DNA of 64,000 nt from Nevskiales bacterium (GTDB lineage Bacteria; Pseudomonadota; Gammaproteobacteria; Nevskiales; Nevskiaceae): positions 124,001 through 188,000 of the forward strand of contig JAQVDP010000008.1 of assembly GCA_028698335.1 (NCBI GenBank), given 5' to 3'. Below the pieces are notes generated by a model. The model was given only the letters and a program-made list of their open reading frames with translations, did not search any database and was not told where the DNA came from. Each line of letters begins with the position of its first letter. The stretch's first letter is position 1. Shown one piece after another: positions 33,110-43,700 of this stretch. Position numbers and translations under genes: made by a program.

Positions 33110-35035
33110 TTAGAACTGGTAGCTGATGCGCATGGAGAACTCGTCGGCCCATTCGGCCGTCGACAGCGCATTGCTGTTGGGATTGCCGCTGACGGTGTCG
33201 ATGTAGTTGTAGAACGCCTCCACCGTGAATTTGCCGTTGGGCTTCCAGCGCACCGCCGGCTGCAGCAGCAAGCCGCCCTCGGCGTCGTACAGCGCGGCGA
33301 AATCGGCGCGCCAGACCAGGCTCGGGAACGGCTGCTGGAACGCGAACACCAGATAGTTGGAGCCGCCGTCGATGCCGCCGGTGGTCGACACCGACTCCTC
33401 CGGCGTCGCGCCGAAGCCGCTCAGATGGCGCCCGAACAGATCGCTCTGCGACTTGTGCATGTACTGGAACACGAAGTAGGTCGCCGGGAACGCGCGGGTG
33501 AAGCGATGGTATTTCTCCATCACCAGCGCGCTGGTCCACTCGTCCTGGTCGATGTAGTTGCGGCTCAGCGAGGTGTTGGTGAACTTGCGGTTGGGAACGT
33601 AGGTCGCCTCGAGGTTGATGATCAGCTGGTCGAGGAACGACCCCGGCTCACCCAGCACGACGTAGCTGGTGCCGAGCCCGAACACGCGCTCACGGAAATA
33701 CTCGCGGGCGATATGGCCACGCATGCCGCCGGAGAGCTGGAAGAACAGGTCCAGCTCGCGCCGCGCCGCCTCGTCCGATTCGACCGGCGCCGCCAGCAGC
33801 AGTCGCGACTGCGGGAACTCCTCGATCGACGCGTTGAGACCCTCCAGCGCGTCGAGCCGCGCCATCGCGGCATAGGTGAACCACTCATCGGCGGAATGGA
33901 CGCCGGTCGGATCGACCTCGAACGCGGTCTCGGCGAGGATCGAACCGGTCACCGGAATCCCGCCGCCCGGCAGCAGATCGACGACCGCCTGCAGCAGGTT
34001 GCCGAGATTGTCGGTCAGCCCGGGAATCACGTTCGGCAGGGTCCCCGGCAGGCCGCGGTTGACGCCGGATTTGGTCCAGCGGAACACGCCGTCGGGGTTG
34101 TAGCGATAGCTGTAGATCGCCTGCACGCCGAAGTCGCCGATGCTGCCGCGGATGCGGGCACCGTAGTTCAGCTCGTCGCTGTAATCGTCGTAGAAGTCAC
34201 GCACGGTGAACTGCGAGGCGATGACGTTGTACGACGTGTTCGGATTGCCGTACACGGTGGACTGGAACTTCTGCGCGAAGGTGTCCAGCTCCCAGTTCTC
34301 GTTGAGCTGGTAGGCGATGCGCACGCCCAGCGCCGGCACGCGCTTGTCGGAGTATTCCTCGCTCGCGAAGTCCAGGATCGAATGCCGGCGGAGGTCCAGA
34401 CCGTTGGGCACGTCGAGCACGCGGAAGAACAGCGCCTGGCCCCAGGCGATCTGCTGGTTGCCGATGCGCACCAGCAAAGGACCGTTCTGGTAGTCCAGGT
34501 ACAGCGCCGGCAGGTCGACCATGTAGTCGCGCCCGGTCCACTCCAGCGGATTGGCCTTGCCGCCGCCCTCGATCGCGTAGTCGAAGTAGTTCGGCTGCTG
34601 GTAGTAGTCGCAGCAGGCCTGGCTGTCGGCCTGCGTCGGGTTGAACTCGTCGTAGATGACCGGGTCGTAGATCGCGCGGACACTGCCGACGAAGTTGAAG
34701 TTGTCGCCGAACTTGTAGCCGATGTCGAGGCGGCCACGCAGGTACATCATGTTGAAGTCGTTGTCGGTCTCGGCGATCTGGCGCGTCTCGACATCGTTGA
34801 ACAGACCGGCCTCGGACGGCGGGATGCCGCCGCTGCGTTCGACGGCGACACCGTTGAACAGGTTGCCGCCCTGGTTGTATGGGTTTTCTTCACCGCCGAG
34901 CTTGTAGGCCGCCTCGTAGCGCAGGTAGCCGCTGACGTTGAGGCTGTCGAAAATGCCGTCTGCGGACGCGCCCCCTGACACCGCCATCGAGGCCGCGAAT
35001 GCCGCGACTGCCCCGATCCTGTTCCGCTGATTCAT
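33110..35035 (-). CDS. DUF1302 outer-membrane beta-barrel protein
   Basis: This 641-residue protein has a signal peptide (AFAASMAVSGGASADG) and a long series of amphipathic strands. It ends EFSMRISYQF with the terminal Phe recognised by the barrel-assembly machinery. DUF1302 proteins are porin-like and accompany DUF1329 and RND genes. The start is set at the ATG at 35035 where the signal peptide begins. The same frame runs open to 36001 inside the next gene, but that part is a GC-rich shadow. It may form the outer-membrane channel for substrate entry or exit with the RND pump. Confidence 0.83.
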   Translation of the reverse strand: MNQRNRIGAVAAFAASMAVSGGASADGIFDSLNVSGYLRYEAAYKLGGEENPYNQGGNLFNGVAVERSGGIPPSEAGLFNDVETRQIAETDNDFNMMYLRGRLDIGYKFGDNFNFVGSVRAIYDPVIYDEFNPTQADSQACCDYYQQPNYFDYAIEGGGKANPLEWTGRDYMVDLPALYLDYQNGPLLVRIGNQQIAWGQALFFRVLDVPNGLDLRRHSILDFASEEYSDKRVPALGVRIAYQLNENWELDTFAQKFQSTVYGNPNTSYNVIASQFTVRDFYDDYSDELNYGARIRGSIGDFGVQAIYSYRYNPDGVFRWTKSGVNRGLPGTLPNVIPGLTDNLGNLLQAVVDLLPGGGIPVTGSILAETAFEVDPTGVHSADEWFTYAAMARLDALEGLNASIEEFPQSRLLLAAPVESDEAARRELDLFFQLSGGMRGHIAREYFRERVFGLGTSYVVLGEPGSFLDQLIINLEATYVPNRKFTNTSLSRNYIDQDEWTSALVMEKYHRFTRAFPATYFVFQYMHKSQSDLFGRHLSGFGATPEESVSTTGGIDGGSNYLVFAFQQPFPSLVWRADFAALYDAEGGLLLQPAVRWKPNGKFTVEAFYNYIDTVSGNPNSNALSTAEWADEFSMRISYQF

Positions 35036-35088
35036 ATCGCTCTGTCTCCTCGCTGTATTTGATGACCGCCGAGCGTCGTGGCGCGCTC

Positions 35089-36066
35089 CTAGCGGTTGCT
35101 CCCGATGCGGGCAATGCGCTCGGCCTGCCCGACGACGATCACCCCCCCGTCTCCGGGCGCCCGGCCCGCGGCGAGATACCAGACTCTCGCCACGTCGCCG
35201 GCCCGGACCTGTTCCCAGTTGCCCCCGTTGTCCTCGCTGACCAGCATCTCGCGCATCCCCGGGACGACCACCAGGCCGTCCGCGGTCACCGACACGCCCA
35301 GCAGGTTGGCGTCCGTCGGCACGTCCAGCTTGTCCCAGCTCGCGCCCCCGTCCGCGGTACGCAGCACGGTGCCGCTCTGGCCGACGGCGAAGCCGAGTCC
35401 GTCGCCGCGTACATCGAGCGCGAACAGCGACGCCTCGCCCTGGCGCACACGGCTCCAGCTCGCGCCCTCGTCGTCGGAGCGCAGGATCAGGCCGGATTCG
35501 CCGACCGCCAGGAAGCGTCCGCCGCCGAGCGCCTGCACCGCATACAGGTGTGGCTCGAAGCCGCCGTCGACGAGCGTGCTCCAGTCGACCTTGACCGGCT
35601 GCCAGCTCTTGCCGGCATCCTCGGAGCGGACGATCGCGCCAAAGGACCCGACCGCGACGGCGACCGATGCGGCATCCAGGTCGACGCCCATCAGGCGCTG
35701 CTCGGATCCGCTCGGCGCGGAGACCCACTGCCCGTCGGCATCGCGACGGGCGGTGATGCCCATCTGGCCGACGGCAACGCCCTGGCCGTCGCGGACCGCG
35801 ATCGCCAGCAGCGCCAGCTTCGTGTCGGTCGGCTCGAACGCCCAGGTGGCCCCGGCGTCGGCGCTGCGCATGACCCGGCCGCCGGCGCCGACCGCGTAGG
35901 CGGCCTCGCCGTCGAAGGTCACGTCGAACAGGGCGCGATGCGCCGTGCCGATGTGCAGACGCTGCATCTGCGCCGCGCCGGCCGTGGCCGCGGCGACGCA
36001 TAGCGCCGCGCCGAGCCCGACGCCGAACAGACGTTTTGCAACTCCACTTGATGACAGTGCACTCAT
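35089..36066 (-). CDS. YCF48/BNR-repeat exported protein
   Basis: This 325-residue exported protein has a signal peptide (RLFGVGLGAALCVAAATAGA) and repeated BNR/Asp-box-like units such as RSADAGATWAFE, RSEDAGKSWQPV, RSDDEGASWSRV, RTADGGASWDKL and SEDNGGNWEQV. Together these indicate a YCF48-type beta-propeller. These proteins recur between DUF1329/DUF1302 and RND genes, where a periplasmic chaperone or binding role is supposed but unproven. The start MSALSSSG at 36066 fits the signal peptide. It is 53 bases upstream of the DUF1302 gene, in the same operon. Confidence 0.82.
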   Translation of the reverse strand: MSALSSSGVAKRLFGVGLGAALCVAAATAGAAQMQRLHIGTAHRALFDVTFDGEAAYAVGAGGRVMRSADAGATWAFEPTDTKLALLAIAVRDGQGVAVGQMGITARRDADGQWVSAPSGSEQRLMGVDLDAASVAVAVGSFGAIVRSEDAGKSWQPVKVDWSTLVDGGFEPHLYAVQALGGGRFLAVGESGLILRSDDEGASWSRVRQGEASLFALDVRGDGLGFAVGQSGTVLRTADGGASWDKLDVPTDANLLGVSVTADGLVVVPGMREMLVSEDNGGNWEQVRAGDVARVWYLAAGRAPGDGGVIVVGQAERIARIGSNR

Positions 36067-36132
36067 CTTCTTCTCGCTGCGCCCGCCGCCGATGCCTGCG
36101 GCGCCGACGGCGGGCATGCCGGTGGAACGGAC

Positions 36133-37509
36133 TCAGGTACCCAGACGCTGGATCGCGGTCGTCGTCAGGTACTTGTTGTAGACGTCGGTGTCGCCGGCGG
36201 TCAGCAGGCTCTTGTAGCCACCCGCGCAGCTCTCGGTCTGATGGATGCGGCTCATGCGGTTGGACTGCACGTCATGGCTGTGGATGTAGGTCCACGACCA
36301 GTCCGGATTGCCATTGGCGTCCTTGACCACGACGTTGCCGTCCTTGTAACGCGACCAGCCGGCCTCGAACGACTTCCACACGTCGCCGCGACGATCGAAG
36401 GTGTTGTAGGCGATGAACATCTGGTTGCGGACGTCGATCCACACCCGCTTCTTGCCCACCGGCGAACGCGGATATCCGGTCGGCTCGGCCTCCAGCACGA
36501 TGACTTCCGGCACCAGCGACATCTTGGTGTCCCAGAAGGTCTTGCCCTTCGGTCCGCCGTGCGTACCCGGCTCCCAGTTCTTCTTCGACCCGTGGAAGGT
36601 GTCGCTGACCGCGCCGAGCATCGGCTTGCGCTCGACGATCTTGTAGTTGCCCCAGGTCAGCATCGGATCGCCCGCGGCCCAGGCGTCGGACAGGAACCAG
36701 GTGACGCCCGGCACCAGCGGCTCGAAGCGCTGGTTGGTCGGGAACTGGCGCACGCGCTTGAACGCCGGCAGATAGCCGTACAGCTCGGGGAACTCGCGCT
36801 GGTCGTACTTCCAGATGCTCAGGAACGACGAGCCGGAGATATCGTTCGGCGCGGTGAACCACACCGACTGATAGCGCAGCAGATCCTTCTTGTCCTGGAA
36901 CACGGTGCCGTCGAGGCGGCCGGTGGCCTGCAGTTCGGCCCAGACGAAATCGTACTGGTAGGCCTCGCTGCCGTCCGGCGCGATGTCCCACTGCCGGATC
37001 GCGTACTGGCAGTAGTCGTGGCGCCCCCACGACAGCGTGATGTTGGCGATGGTCTCCTCGCCCGACTTCGGATCGGTGAACGGCAGGCCACCGATCCACG
37101 GACCGCCGTTGTCGGCGTAGATGTTGCCGTCGGGGCCGATCTTCGCCTTGCCCTTGTTGCGCAGGGTCGCCTCGAGGAACTTGGGCGGGAACAGCGTCTC
37201 CATGTCGGTGACGGTGTCGACGATCTCGATGCGACGGCCCATCTCCTTGACCTGCATGTACGAGATCGGATCGAGCAGATCCTTGACGATGTCGACGTTG
37301 TCGGCAGTCAGGATGTCACCCGGCTTGATCTTGCCCTTGGTGTACATCTCGATCGACATCAGTTCGTCCGGATAGGCCTTGCTGATGTCCGCGCCCTCCG
37401 CGACCAGCGGCCACAGCGGCGTCAGGACGCCCGCGGCCGCGACGCCCTTGAGCGTCTTCTCCATGAACATGCGGCGCGAGTAGTTGAAGTCGTACTTCCT
37501 GATATGCAT
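36133..37509 (-). CDS. DUF1329 protein with Tat-like signal, copy 2
   Basis: This 458-residue paralogue of the DUF1329 protein at 31630 starts MHIRKYDFNYSRRMFMEKT with a twin-arginine-like SRRMF, then GVAAAGVLTPLWPLVAEGA. Shared blocks are AYPDELMSIEMYTKGKIKPGD, PWIGGLPFTDPKSG, SWGRHDYCQYAIRQWD and PAFKRVRQFPTNQRFEP. Two copies in one operon suggest two related binding proteins or a heteromer. The ATG at 37509 has GGAG upstream. It is 77 bases after the RND gene. Confidence 0.83.
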   Translation of the reverse strand: MHIRKYDFNYSRRMFMEKTLKGVAAAGVLTPLWPLVAEGADISKAYPDELMSIEMYTKGKIKPGDILTADNVDIVKDLLDPISYMQVKEMGRRIEIVDTVTDMETLFPPKFLEATLRNKGKAKIGPDGNIYADNGGPWIGGLPFTDPKSGEETIANITLSWGRHDYCQYAIRQWDIAPDGSEAYQYDFVWAELQATGRLDGTVFQDKKDLLRYQSVWFTAPNDISGSSFLSIWKYDQREFPELYGYLPAFKRVRQFPTNQRFEPLVPGVTWFLSDAWAAGDPMLTWGNYKIVERKPMLGAVSDTFHGSKKNWEPGTHGGPKGKTFWDTKMSLVPEVIVLEAEPTGYPRSPVGKKRVWIDVRNQMFIAYNTFDRRGDVWKSFEAGWSRYKDGNVVVKDANGNPDWSWTYIHSHDVQSNRMSRIHQTESCAGGYKSLLTAGDTDVYNKYLTTTAIQRLGT

Positions 37510-37586
37510 GTGTAGCTCCTCCGGGTATTCGATGTCCCTAACAGCGCCTGCGCGAGCCCACAGGCGACGTGATTGCCAACAGGCCC

Positions 37587-40076
37587 TCAGCCGGTCGCCG
37601 GCGTCGGACCGGCGTCCGCTGCCGACGGATAAGACGTTGCTTTGGATGCAGGCTCCGGCGCGCCGTGCGCGGTGTCCGTGAACTTGGACAGATCGACGTT
37701 CTCGCCGACGAGCAGATCGGTGCGGCCGACGAACTTGGGCTTGAACAGCCACACCAGCAGCGGTACGACGACGAGCGCCGTCACCATGTTGATGAGCATC
37801 GTCAGCACCAGCAGCAGGCCCATGTCCGCCAGGAATTTGAGATCCGACAGGAAGTACCAGGGCGCGATGCCGAGCAGCATGATCGTCGCGGTGAACAGGA
37901 TCGCCTTGCCGGTGGTGGTCAGCGCGGCGGTGATCGCGTAGCCGAAATCCGGTTTCTCCGCGTCGAATTCCTCGCAGACGCGACTGAGCAGGTAGATGCC
38001 GTAGTCGATGCCGACCCCCACACCGATCGCCGCGACCATCAGTGAGTTGATGTCCAGACCGACACCCATCGTGTACATCGTCGCGACCAGGATCACGTTG
38101 GCGAGGTTGACCGGAACCAGCAGGACCAGCCCCGCGACCACCGAACGGTACGCGAACGAGCAGACGATCAGGATCACGATGTTGAGGAACGCCAGGATGC
38201 GCCACTCGTAGGCCGCGACGGTGTCGTTCATGGCCTGCTGCAGCGCGATCGTGCCGGTGCCCAGGCGCACCCTGAAGGCGTCGTGATCGAGACCGACGCC
38301 ATCGACGGCCTTGCGCGCGCTGGCCAGCGCCGCGTCGACGGTCTCCTGCTTGTTGTCCTTGTACCAGAGCGAAACCGTGGAGTTCTGCTGTTCGAAATCG
38401 ACGACATGCGAGAACGCCTTGGCGCTGCTGCCGAGCATGATCGCGGTGGCGGCGGCGCTGACCATTTCCTGGGTCGTGTCGATCGGCAGCCACTTCGGGT
38501 TGCCGCCGGCGTAGAGGCGGTTGCCCTCCATCAGGTAGTCCGCGAACGACAGCGTCGCCCGTGGCGGCGCCTCGCCCTCCTCGATATCGGCCTGCAGCGC
38601 CTGCATCGTGAAGATCGTGTCGGCCTGCCGCGCGACGCGACTCGGGTTCTTCGGATCCTTGGCCTCGAGCACGATCTCCAGCGTATTGACACCGGGGAAG
38701 TTGCGGTTGATGGCGGCCACCGCGGTATTGAACTCGGAGTCCTCCCACAGCAGGTTGCTGCCTTCGACCGGATTGCCGATCTTGATCTGCGACGAGCTGT
38801 AGGCCGCCAGCGCGCCGACGATGACGATCACCACCGTCGTCACCCGCGCCGGCCCGCCGTAGGTCAGGCGCGCCAGCCCGGCCAGCACGCGCTTGATCGC
38901 CACGTGCACGCCGCCTTCGCCGGTCTTGCCGATGATGCGGTCGATGTTCTTCGGCGGCGGCAGCACCGACAGCAGCAGCGGCGCCAGGATCACGCCGGTC
39001 GGGATCAGCATCATCGCCCAGAAGCCGCAGAACAGCGCGAAGCGCTCCATCGCCGGGATCGGCGCCATCGCGATCAGGAAGATGCCGGCGGCGTCGGTGA
39101 CGATGCCGAGAATGCTCGGCGCCATCATCACGCTGGTGGTGATCTGCGCGGCCTTGACCCGGTCGCCGACGTGGGCATAGACCTCGTAGTAGCGTTCGGC
39201 GAACTGCACGCAGTGACTGAAGGATCGCGCGACCAGCAGCAGCGGCACGATCATCAGCAGCGGCTCGATCGGCGAGCGGATCCAGCCGGCGAAGCCGAAG
39301 CCCCAGATCGCGCAGACCGCGCTGGCGATCAGCGGCGTCAGGACGCCGGCGATGTTCTGCATGTAGACCACCAGCGCGAGGATCAGCGCGGTCAGCGTGA
39401 CCGCGAAGATGCCGATCATCTGCGCCTCATACTGGTACACCCAGCCGGTCAGCGCCGGCTGCCCGGCGAGGTAGACGTCGTGGTGCTCGTCGCGCGCCGC
39501 CTCGACCAGGTCCTGCACGTAATTGAAGGCTTCGCCGTAGTCGAGACGCGATTCGATGAAGGTCGCGTTGATCAGCGTCGCCGAACCGTCACCGGAAACC
39601 AGAAAGTTGCGGACCGCCGGGGAGCTTTCGACTCTTTCCCGGAAAACATCCAACTCTTCCTGGCTCTGCGGAACGTGGTCCTCCATCAGCGGCTTGATGT
39701 CGATACCGAATGGAGTGGCCTCCGCGTAGCGCGCCTTCTCGGTCGCGATCGACAGCACCTGGTCGTGGTCGACCCCCGGAGCCAGATCGATGTCACGGGT
39801 GAATTTCCAGACTTTCTGCAGGGTGTCGGTGTTGTAGATGTCACCGTCCTTGCGCTGGATCATCACCGTCATCGTCAGCGGATTGCCGAAGTTCGGGTGG
39901 TCCCTGAAGGTCTCGGCGAAGGGGTGCCCCTCCGGCAGCAGATCCGAAAAGATGGTCTGCAGTTTGACGTTGGGAATCCCCAACGCGAACAGCACGGTCA
40001 GCGCGATCATCACACCGGCGGTGATCCGCCGGTGGCCCAGTACCCAGCTTGCGATACGGAAACGGACGGAATGCAT
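37587..40076 (-). CDS. MMPL/RND family transporter
   Basis: This 829-residue protein of the MMPL/HAE3 (sterol-sensing-like) RND family has an N-terminal membrane segment (ITAGVMIALTVLFALGIP), a large extracytoplasmic domain, a block of about five transmembrane helices (TLTALILALVVYMQNIAGV onward), a second periplasmic domain, and a second helix block with GVGVGIDYGIYLLSRV. It would move hydrophobic molecules using the proton gradient. It is the first gene of the operon with DUF1329, YCF48 and DUF1302; its promoter lies in the divergent region before pyc. The ATG at 40076 matches the usual N terminus. Confidence 0.87.
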   Translation of the reverse strand: MHSVRFRIASWVLGHRRITAGVMIALTVLFALGIPNVKLQTIFSDLLPEGHPFAETFRDHPNFGNPLTMTVMIQRKDGDIYNTDTLQKVWKFTRDIDLAPGVDHDQVLSIATEKARYAEATPFGIDIKPLMEDHVPQSQEELDVFRERVESSPAVRNFLVSGDGSATLINATFIESRLDYGEAFNYVQDLVEAARDEHHDVYLAGQPALTGWVYQYEAQMIGIFAVTLTALILALVVYMQNIAGVLTPLIASAVCAIWGFGFAGWIRSPIEPLLMIVPLLLVARSFSHCVQFAERYYEVYAHVGDRVKAAQITTSVMMAPSILGIVTDAAGIFLIAMAPIPAMERFALFCGFWAMMLIPTGVILAPLLLSVLPPPKNIDRIIGKTGEGGVHVAIKRVLAGLARLTYGGPARVTTVVIVIVGALAAYSSSQIKIGNPVEGSNLLWEDSEFNTAVAAINRNFPGVNTLEIVLEAKDPKNPSRVARQADTIFTMQALQADIEEGEAPPRATLSFADYLMEGNRLYAGGNPKWLPIDTTQEMVSAAATAIMLGSSAKAFSHVVDFEQQNSTVSLWYKDNKQETVDAALASARKAVDGVGLDHDAFRVRLGTGTIALQQAMNDTVAAYEWRILAFLNIVILIVCSFAYRSVVAGLVLLVPVNLANVILVATMYTMGVGLDINSLMVAAIGVGVGIDYGIYLLSRVCEEFDAEKPDFGYAITAALTTTGKAILFTATIMLLGIAPWYFLSDLKFLADMGLLLVLTMLINMVTALVVVPLLVWLFKPKFVGRTDLLVGENVDLSKFTDTAHGAPEPASKATSYPSAADAGPTPATG

Positions 40077-40715
40077 CTTAGGATGGCCTGCGGAAGTGTA
40101 TTGAAAGGAATGTCAGCCGGCGTGCGTCCGCCGATCGCGGAGATCCGATCGCGGCGCGGAGGTCCATGCGTGATTCGGCACCGCCACGGGGGCGTGCTCG
40201 GGGCGTGCGGCTGCCGCAATCGGCATATCCACATGCAGCGCAGCGGTCGTATGACTCACATGCAGCTCCTCTCGTCGCACGGGAACCTTCTATGTCGAAG
40301 TTCCCTGTAGTTATGGGCGAGGCGGACCTCGCCATTCGCACGTCTTCATCGGTGTATGACGTTGGCCGCAGTCTAGGAGCGCCCCGCAACCACCCACACC
40401 ACACTTACGGGTAGTTTTCCGACATTGGCGCCGCCATCGACAACGCGGCGCCGGGGATTGGCACACGGGGCATTCCCAGCCCAAAGGCTGGGGCCCGGGC
40501 ACGATGCGGCGATTACGCTACACTCGACCCGAGGTCCGAATCGTTGCGCCGGGACCGGCGCATCGCACCGCAGCATCACAACATCGGCCCCGGTCGCTCA
40601 CCGAACAGACAGGCTGGCCCAGGCGTTCGCCAGGGACGTTTGACGCCGGCCCGTCATCCACCCTCGGCACAGTCATTGCTGTGCCTAAACACGGAATGCT
40701 GGAGACCTGACCGCC
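40077..40715. other. Divergent intergenic region between RND operon and pyc
   Basis: This 639-base non-coding region should carry both the RND-operon promoter (minus) and the pyc promoter (plus). It includes a GC hairpin, CCCAGCC (40475-40481) with GGCTGGG (40486-40492), without a T tract. Short frames here show no family similarity. I see no RNA gene or riboswitch that I can name. Confidence 0.5.
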
Positions 40716-43700
40716 ATGCGCAAGATTCGCAAGCTTCTGGTTGCCAACCGCTCCGAGATCGCGATTCGCGTGATGCGCGCGGCCGCCGAGCTCGGAATCC
40801 GGACCGTCGCGATCTACGCCAACGAGGACCGTTTTGCCCTGCACCGGTTCAAGGCCGACGAAAGCTACCGCGTCGGCGACGGCAAGCAGCCGATCGCCGC
40901 CTATCTCGACATCGACGACATCCTGCGCATCGCCCGCGAGGCCGGTGTCGACGCGATCCATCCCGGTTACGGCTTCCTGTCCGAGAACCCGGACTTCGCC
41001 GAAGCCTGCGAACGCGCCGGCATCGCCTTCATCGGCCCGAAACCCAAGGTCATGCGCACGCTCGGCAACAAGGTTTCGGCCCGCGAGGTCGCGATCCGCG
41101 CCGGGGTGCCGGTGATGCCGGCCACCGGCCCGCTGCCCCGTGATCTGGAGCAGATCAAGCAGCTCGCTGCCGGTGTCGGCTATCCGCTGATGCTCAAGGC
41201 CAGCTGGGGCGGCGGCGGTCGCGGCATGCGCGTGATCGAGTCCGAGGACGATCTGGGCAGCCAGGTCGAGGTGGCGCGGCGCGAGGCGGCGTCCGCGTTC
41301 GGCAACGACGAGGTCTATCTCGAGAAGCTGGTGCGCCACGCCCGCCATGTCGAGGTGCAGATCTTCGGCGACACCCACGGCAATCTGGTCCATCTGTTCG
41401 AGCGCGACTGCTCGGTGCAGCGCCGCAACCAGAAGGTGGTCGAGCGCGCGCCGGCGCCGTATCTCGACGCCGAAGGCCGGAGCGCGCTGTGCGAGGCCGG
41501 TTTGAAGCTGGCCCGCGCGGTCGACTACACCCACGCCGGCACGGTCGAGTTCCTGATGGACGCCGACACCGGGGCGTTCTACTTCATCGAGGTCAACCCG
41601 CGCATCCAGGTCGAACACACCGTGACCGAGCAGGTCACCGGCGTCGACATCGTCAAGGGCCAGATCCGGGTCACCGAGGGCGCCCGCATCGGTACGCCGG
41701 AGTGCGGCGTGCCGGAGCAGGCGGACATCCGCCTCAACGGCTACGCCCTGCAATGCCGGGTGACCACCGAGGACCCCGAGAACAACTTCACGCCGGATTA
41801 CGGCAGGCTCAGCGTCTACCGCAGCGCCGCCGGCTTCGGCGTGCGACTCGACGCCGGCACCGCGTACTCGGGCGCGGTGATCACACCCTACTACGACTCG
41901 CTGCTGGTCAAGGTCACCACCTGGGGCGCGACCAACACCGATGCGATCCAGCGCATGGACCGCGCCCTGCGCGAGTTCCGCATCCGCGGACTGTCGAGCA
42001 ACCTGCAGTTCCTCGAAAACGTCATCAACCATCCGGTGTTCCGCTCGGGCGAATGCATCACCCGCTTCATCGATTCGACGCCGGAGCTGTTCAAGTTCGC
42101 CAAGCGCCGCGACCGCGCGACGCGGCTGTTGCGCTTCATCGGCGAGGTCGTCGTCAACGGCAATCCGGAGATGAAGGGCCGCACCCCGCCGGCGCTGCCG
42201 CTGCCGGATCCGGTCCTGCCGTCGGCCGATCTCAGCGCACCGATTCCAGACGGGACCCGCGACAAGCTGCGCGAGCTCGGGCCGGAGGGCTTCGCGGCGT
42301 GGATGCTCAAGCAACCGCAGGTGCTGCTGACCGACACCACGATGCGCGACGCGCACCAGTCGCTGTTCGCGACCCGCATGCGCACGCGCGACATGCTGGA
42401 GATCGCGCCCTATTACGCGCGCATGATGCCGCAGCTGTTCTCGCTGGAATGCTGGGGCGGCGCGACCTTCGACGTGGCGATGCGCTTCCTCAAGGAGGAC
42501 CCCTGGGAACGTCTCGCGCAGCTGCGCGAGGCGGTGCCGAACATCCTGTTCCAGATGCTGCTGCGCGCATCCAACGCCGTCGGCTACACCAACTATCCCG
42601 ACAACGTCGTGCGCTACTTCGTGCAGCAGGCCGCGGCCGGCGGCGTCGACGTGTTCCGCGTGTTCGACTCGCTGAACTGGGTCGAGAACATGCGCGTCGC
42701 CATCGACGCGGTGCGCGAATCCGGCGCGCTGTGCGAGGCCGCGATCTGCTACACCGGCGATCTGTTCGACGACGCCCGCCCGAAGTACAGCCTCAAGTAC
42801 TACGTCGACATGGCCAAGGCCCTCGAAAAGGCCGGCGCCCACGTCATCGGCATCAAGGACATGGCCGGTGTCTGCCGTCCGCGCGCGGCGCATGCGCTGG
42901 TCACCGCGCTGAAACAGGAGGTCGGCCTGCCGATCCACTTCCACACCCATGACACCAGCGGCATCGCCGCCGCCAGCGTGCTGGCCGCGATCGACGCCGG
43001 CGTCGATGCGGTCGACGGCGCGCTCGACTCGATGTCCGGCCTGACCTCGCAGCCGAACCTGGGCGCGATCGCCAGCGCACTGGCCGGCGGCCAGCGCGAT
43101 CCGGGCGTGTCCTTCGACAACCTGCAGGCGATCTCGCATTACTGGGAAGGCGTGCGCCGCTACTACCAGCCGTTCGAGGCGGACATCCGCTCCGGGACCT
43201 CGGACGTCTACCGCCACGAGATGCCCGGCGGCCAGTACACCAACCTGCGCGAACAGGCGCGCGCGCTGGGCCTCGAATCGCGCTGGCCCGAGGTGTCCAA
43301 GGCCTACGCGGCGGTCAACCAGCTGTTCGGCGACATCGTCAAGGTCACGCCGACCTCCAAGGTCGTCGGCGACATGGCACTGTTCATGGTCGCCAACGAT
43401 CTCGATGCCGAGGACGTGATCGACCCCGAGCGCGAAATCGCGTTCCCGGAATCGGTAATCTCGCTGTTCAAGGGCGAGCTCGGCTACCCGCCGGACGGCT
43501 TCCCCGCCGCGCTCCAGGCCAAGGTACTCAAGGGCGCGACGCCGCTGCAGGGCCGGCCGGGTGCCTCACTGCCGCCGACCGACCTAGACAAGACGCGGGA
43601 GGACGTCGAAAAGGCGATCGGGCGCAAGCTGGGCAGCAGCGACCTCGCATCCAGCCTGATGTATCCCAAGGTGTTCCGCGACTACGCCGAGCACCGCAGC

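Noticed and set aside
33110-36001. A 963-residue fusion of the DUF1302 barrel with upstream sequence
   Set aside because: The first 322 residues are a shadow of the YCF48 gene; the signal peptide starting at 35035 marks the true start.
36133-38748. An 871-residue frame joining DUF1329 to sequence inside the RND gene
   Set aside because: The N-terminal 413 residues are shadow sequence; the Tat signal at 37509 sets the start.
40475-40492. Hairpin CCCAGCC/GGCTGGG upstream of pyc as a riboswitch or terminator
   Set aside because: It is a short stem without a T tract or recognisable aptamer elements.
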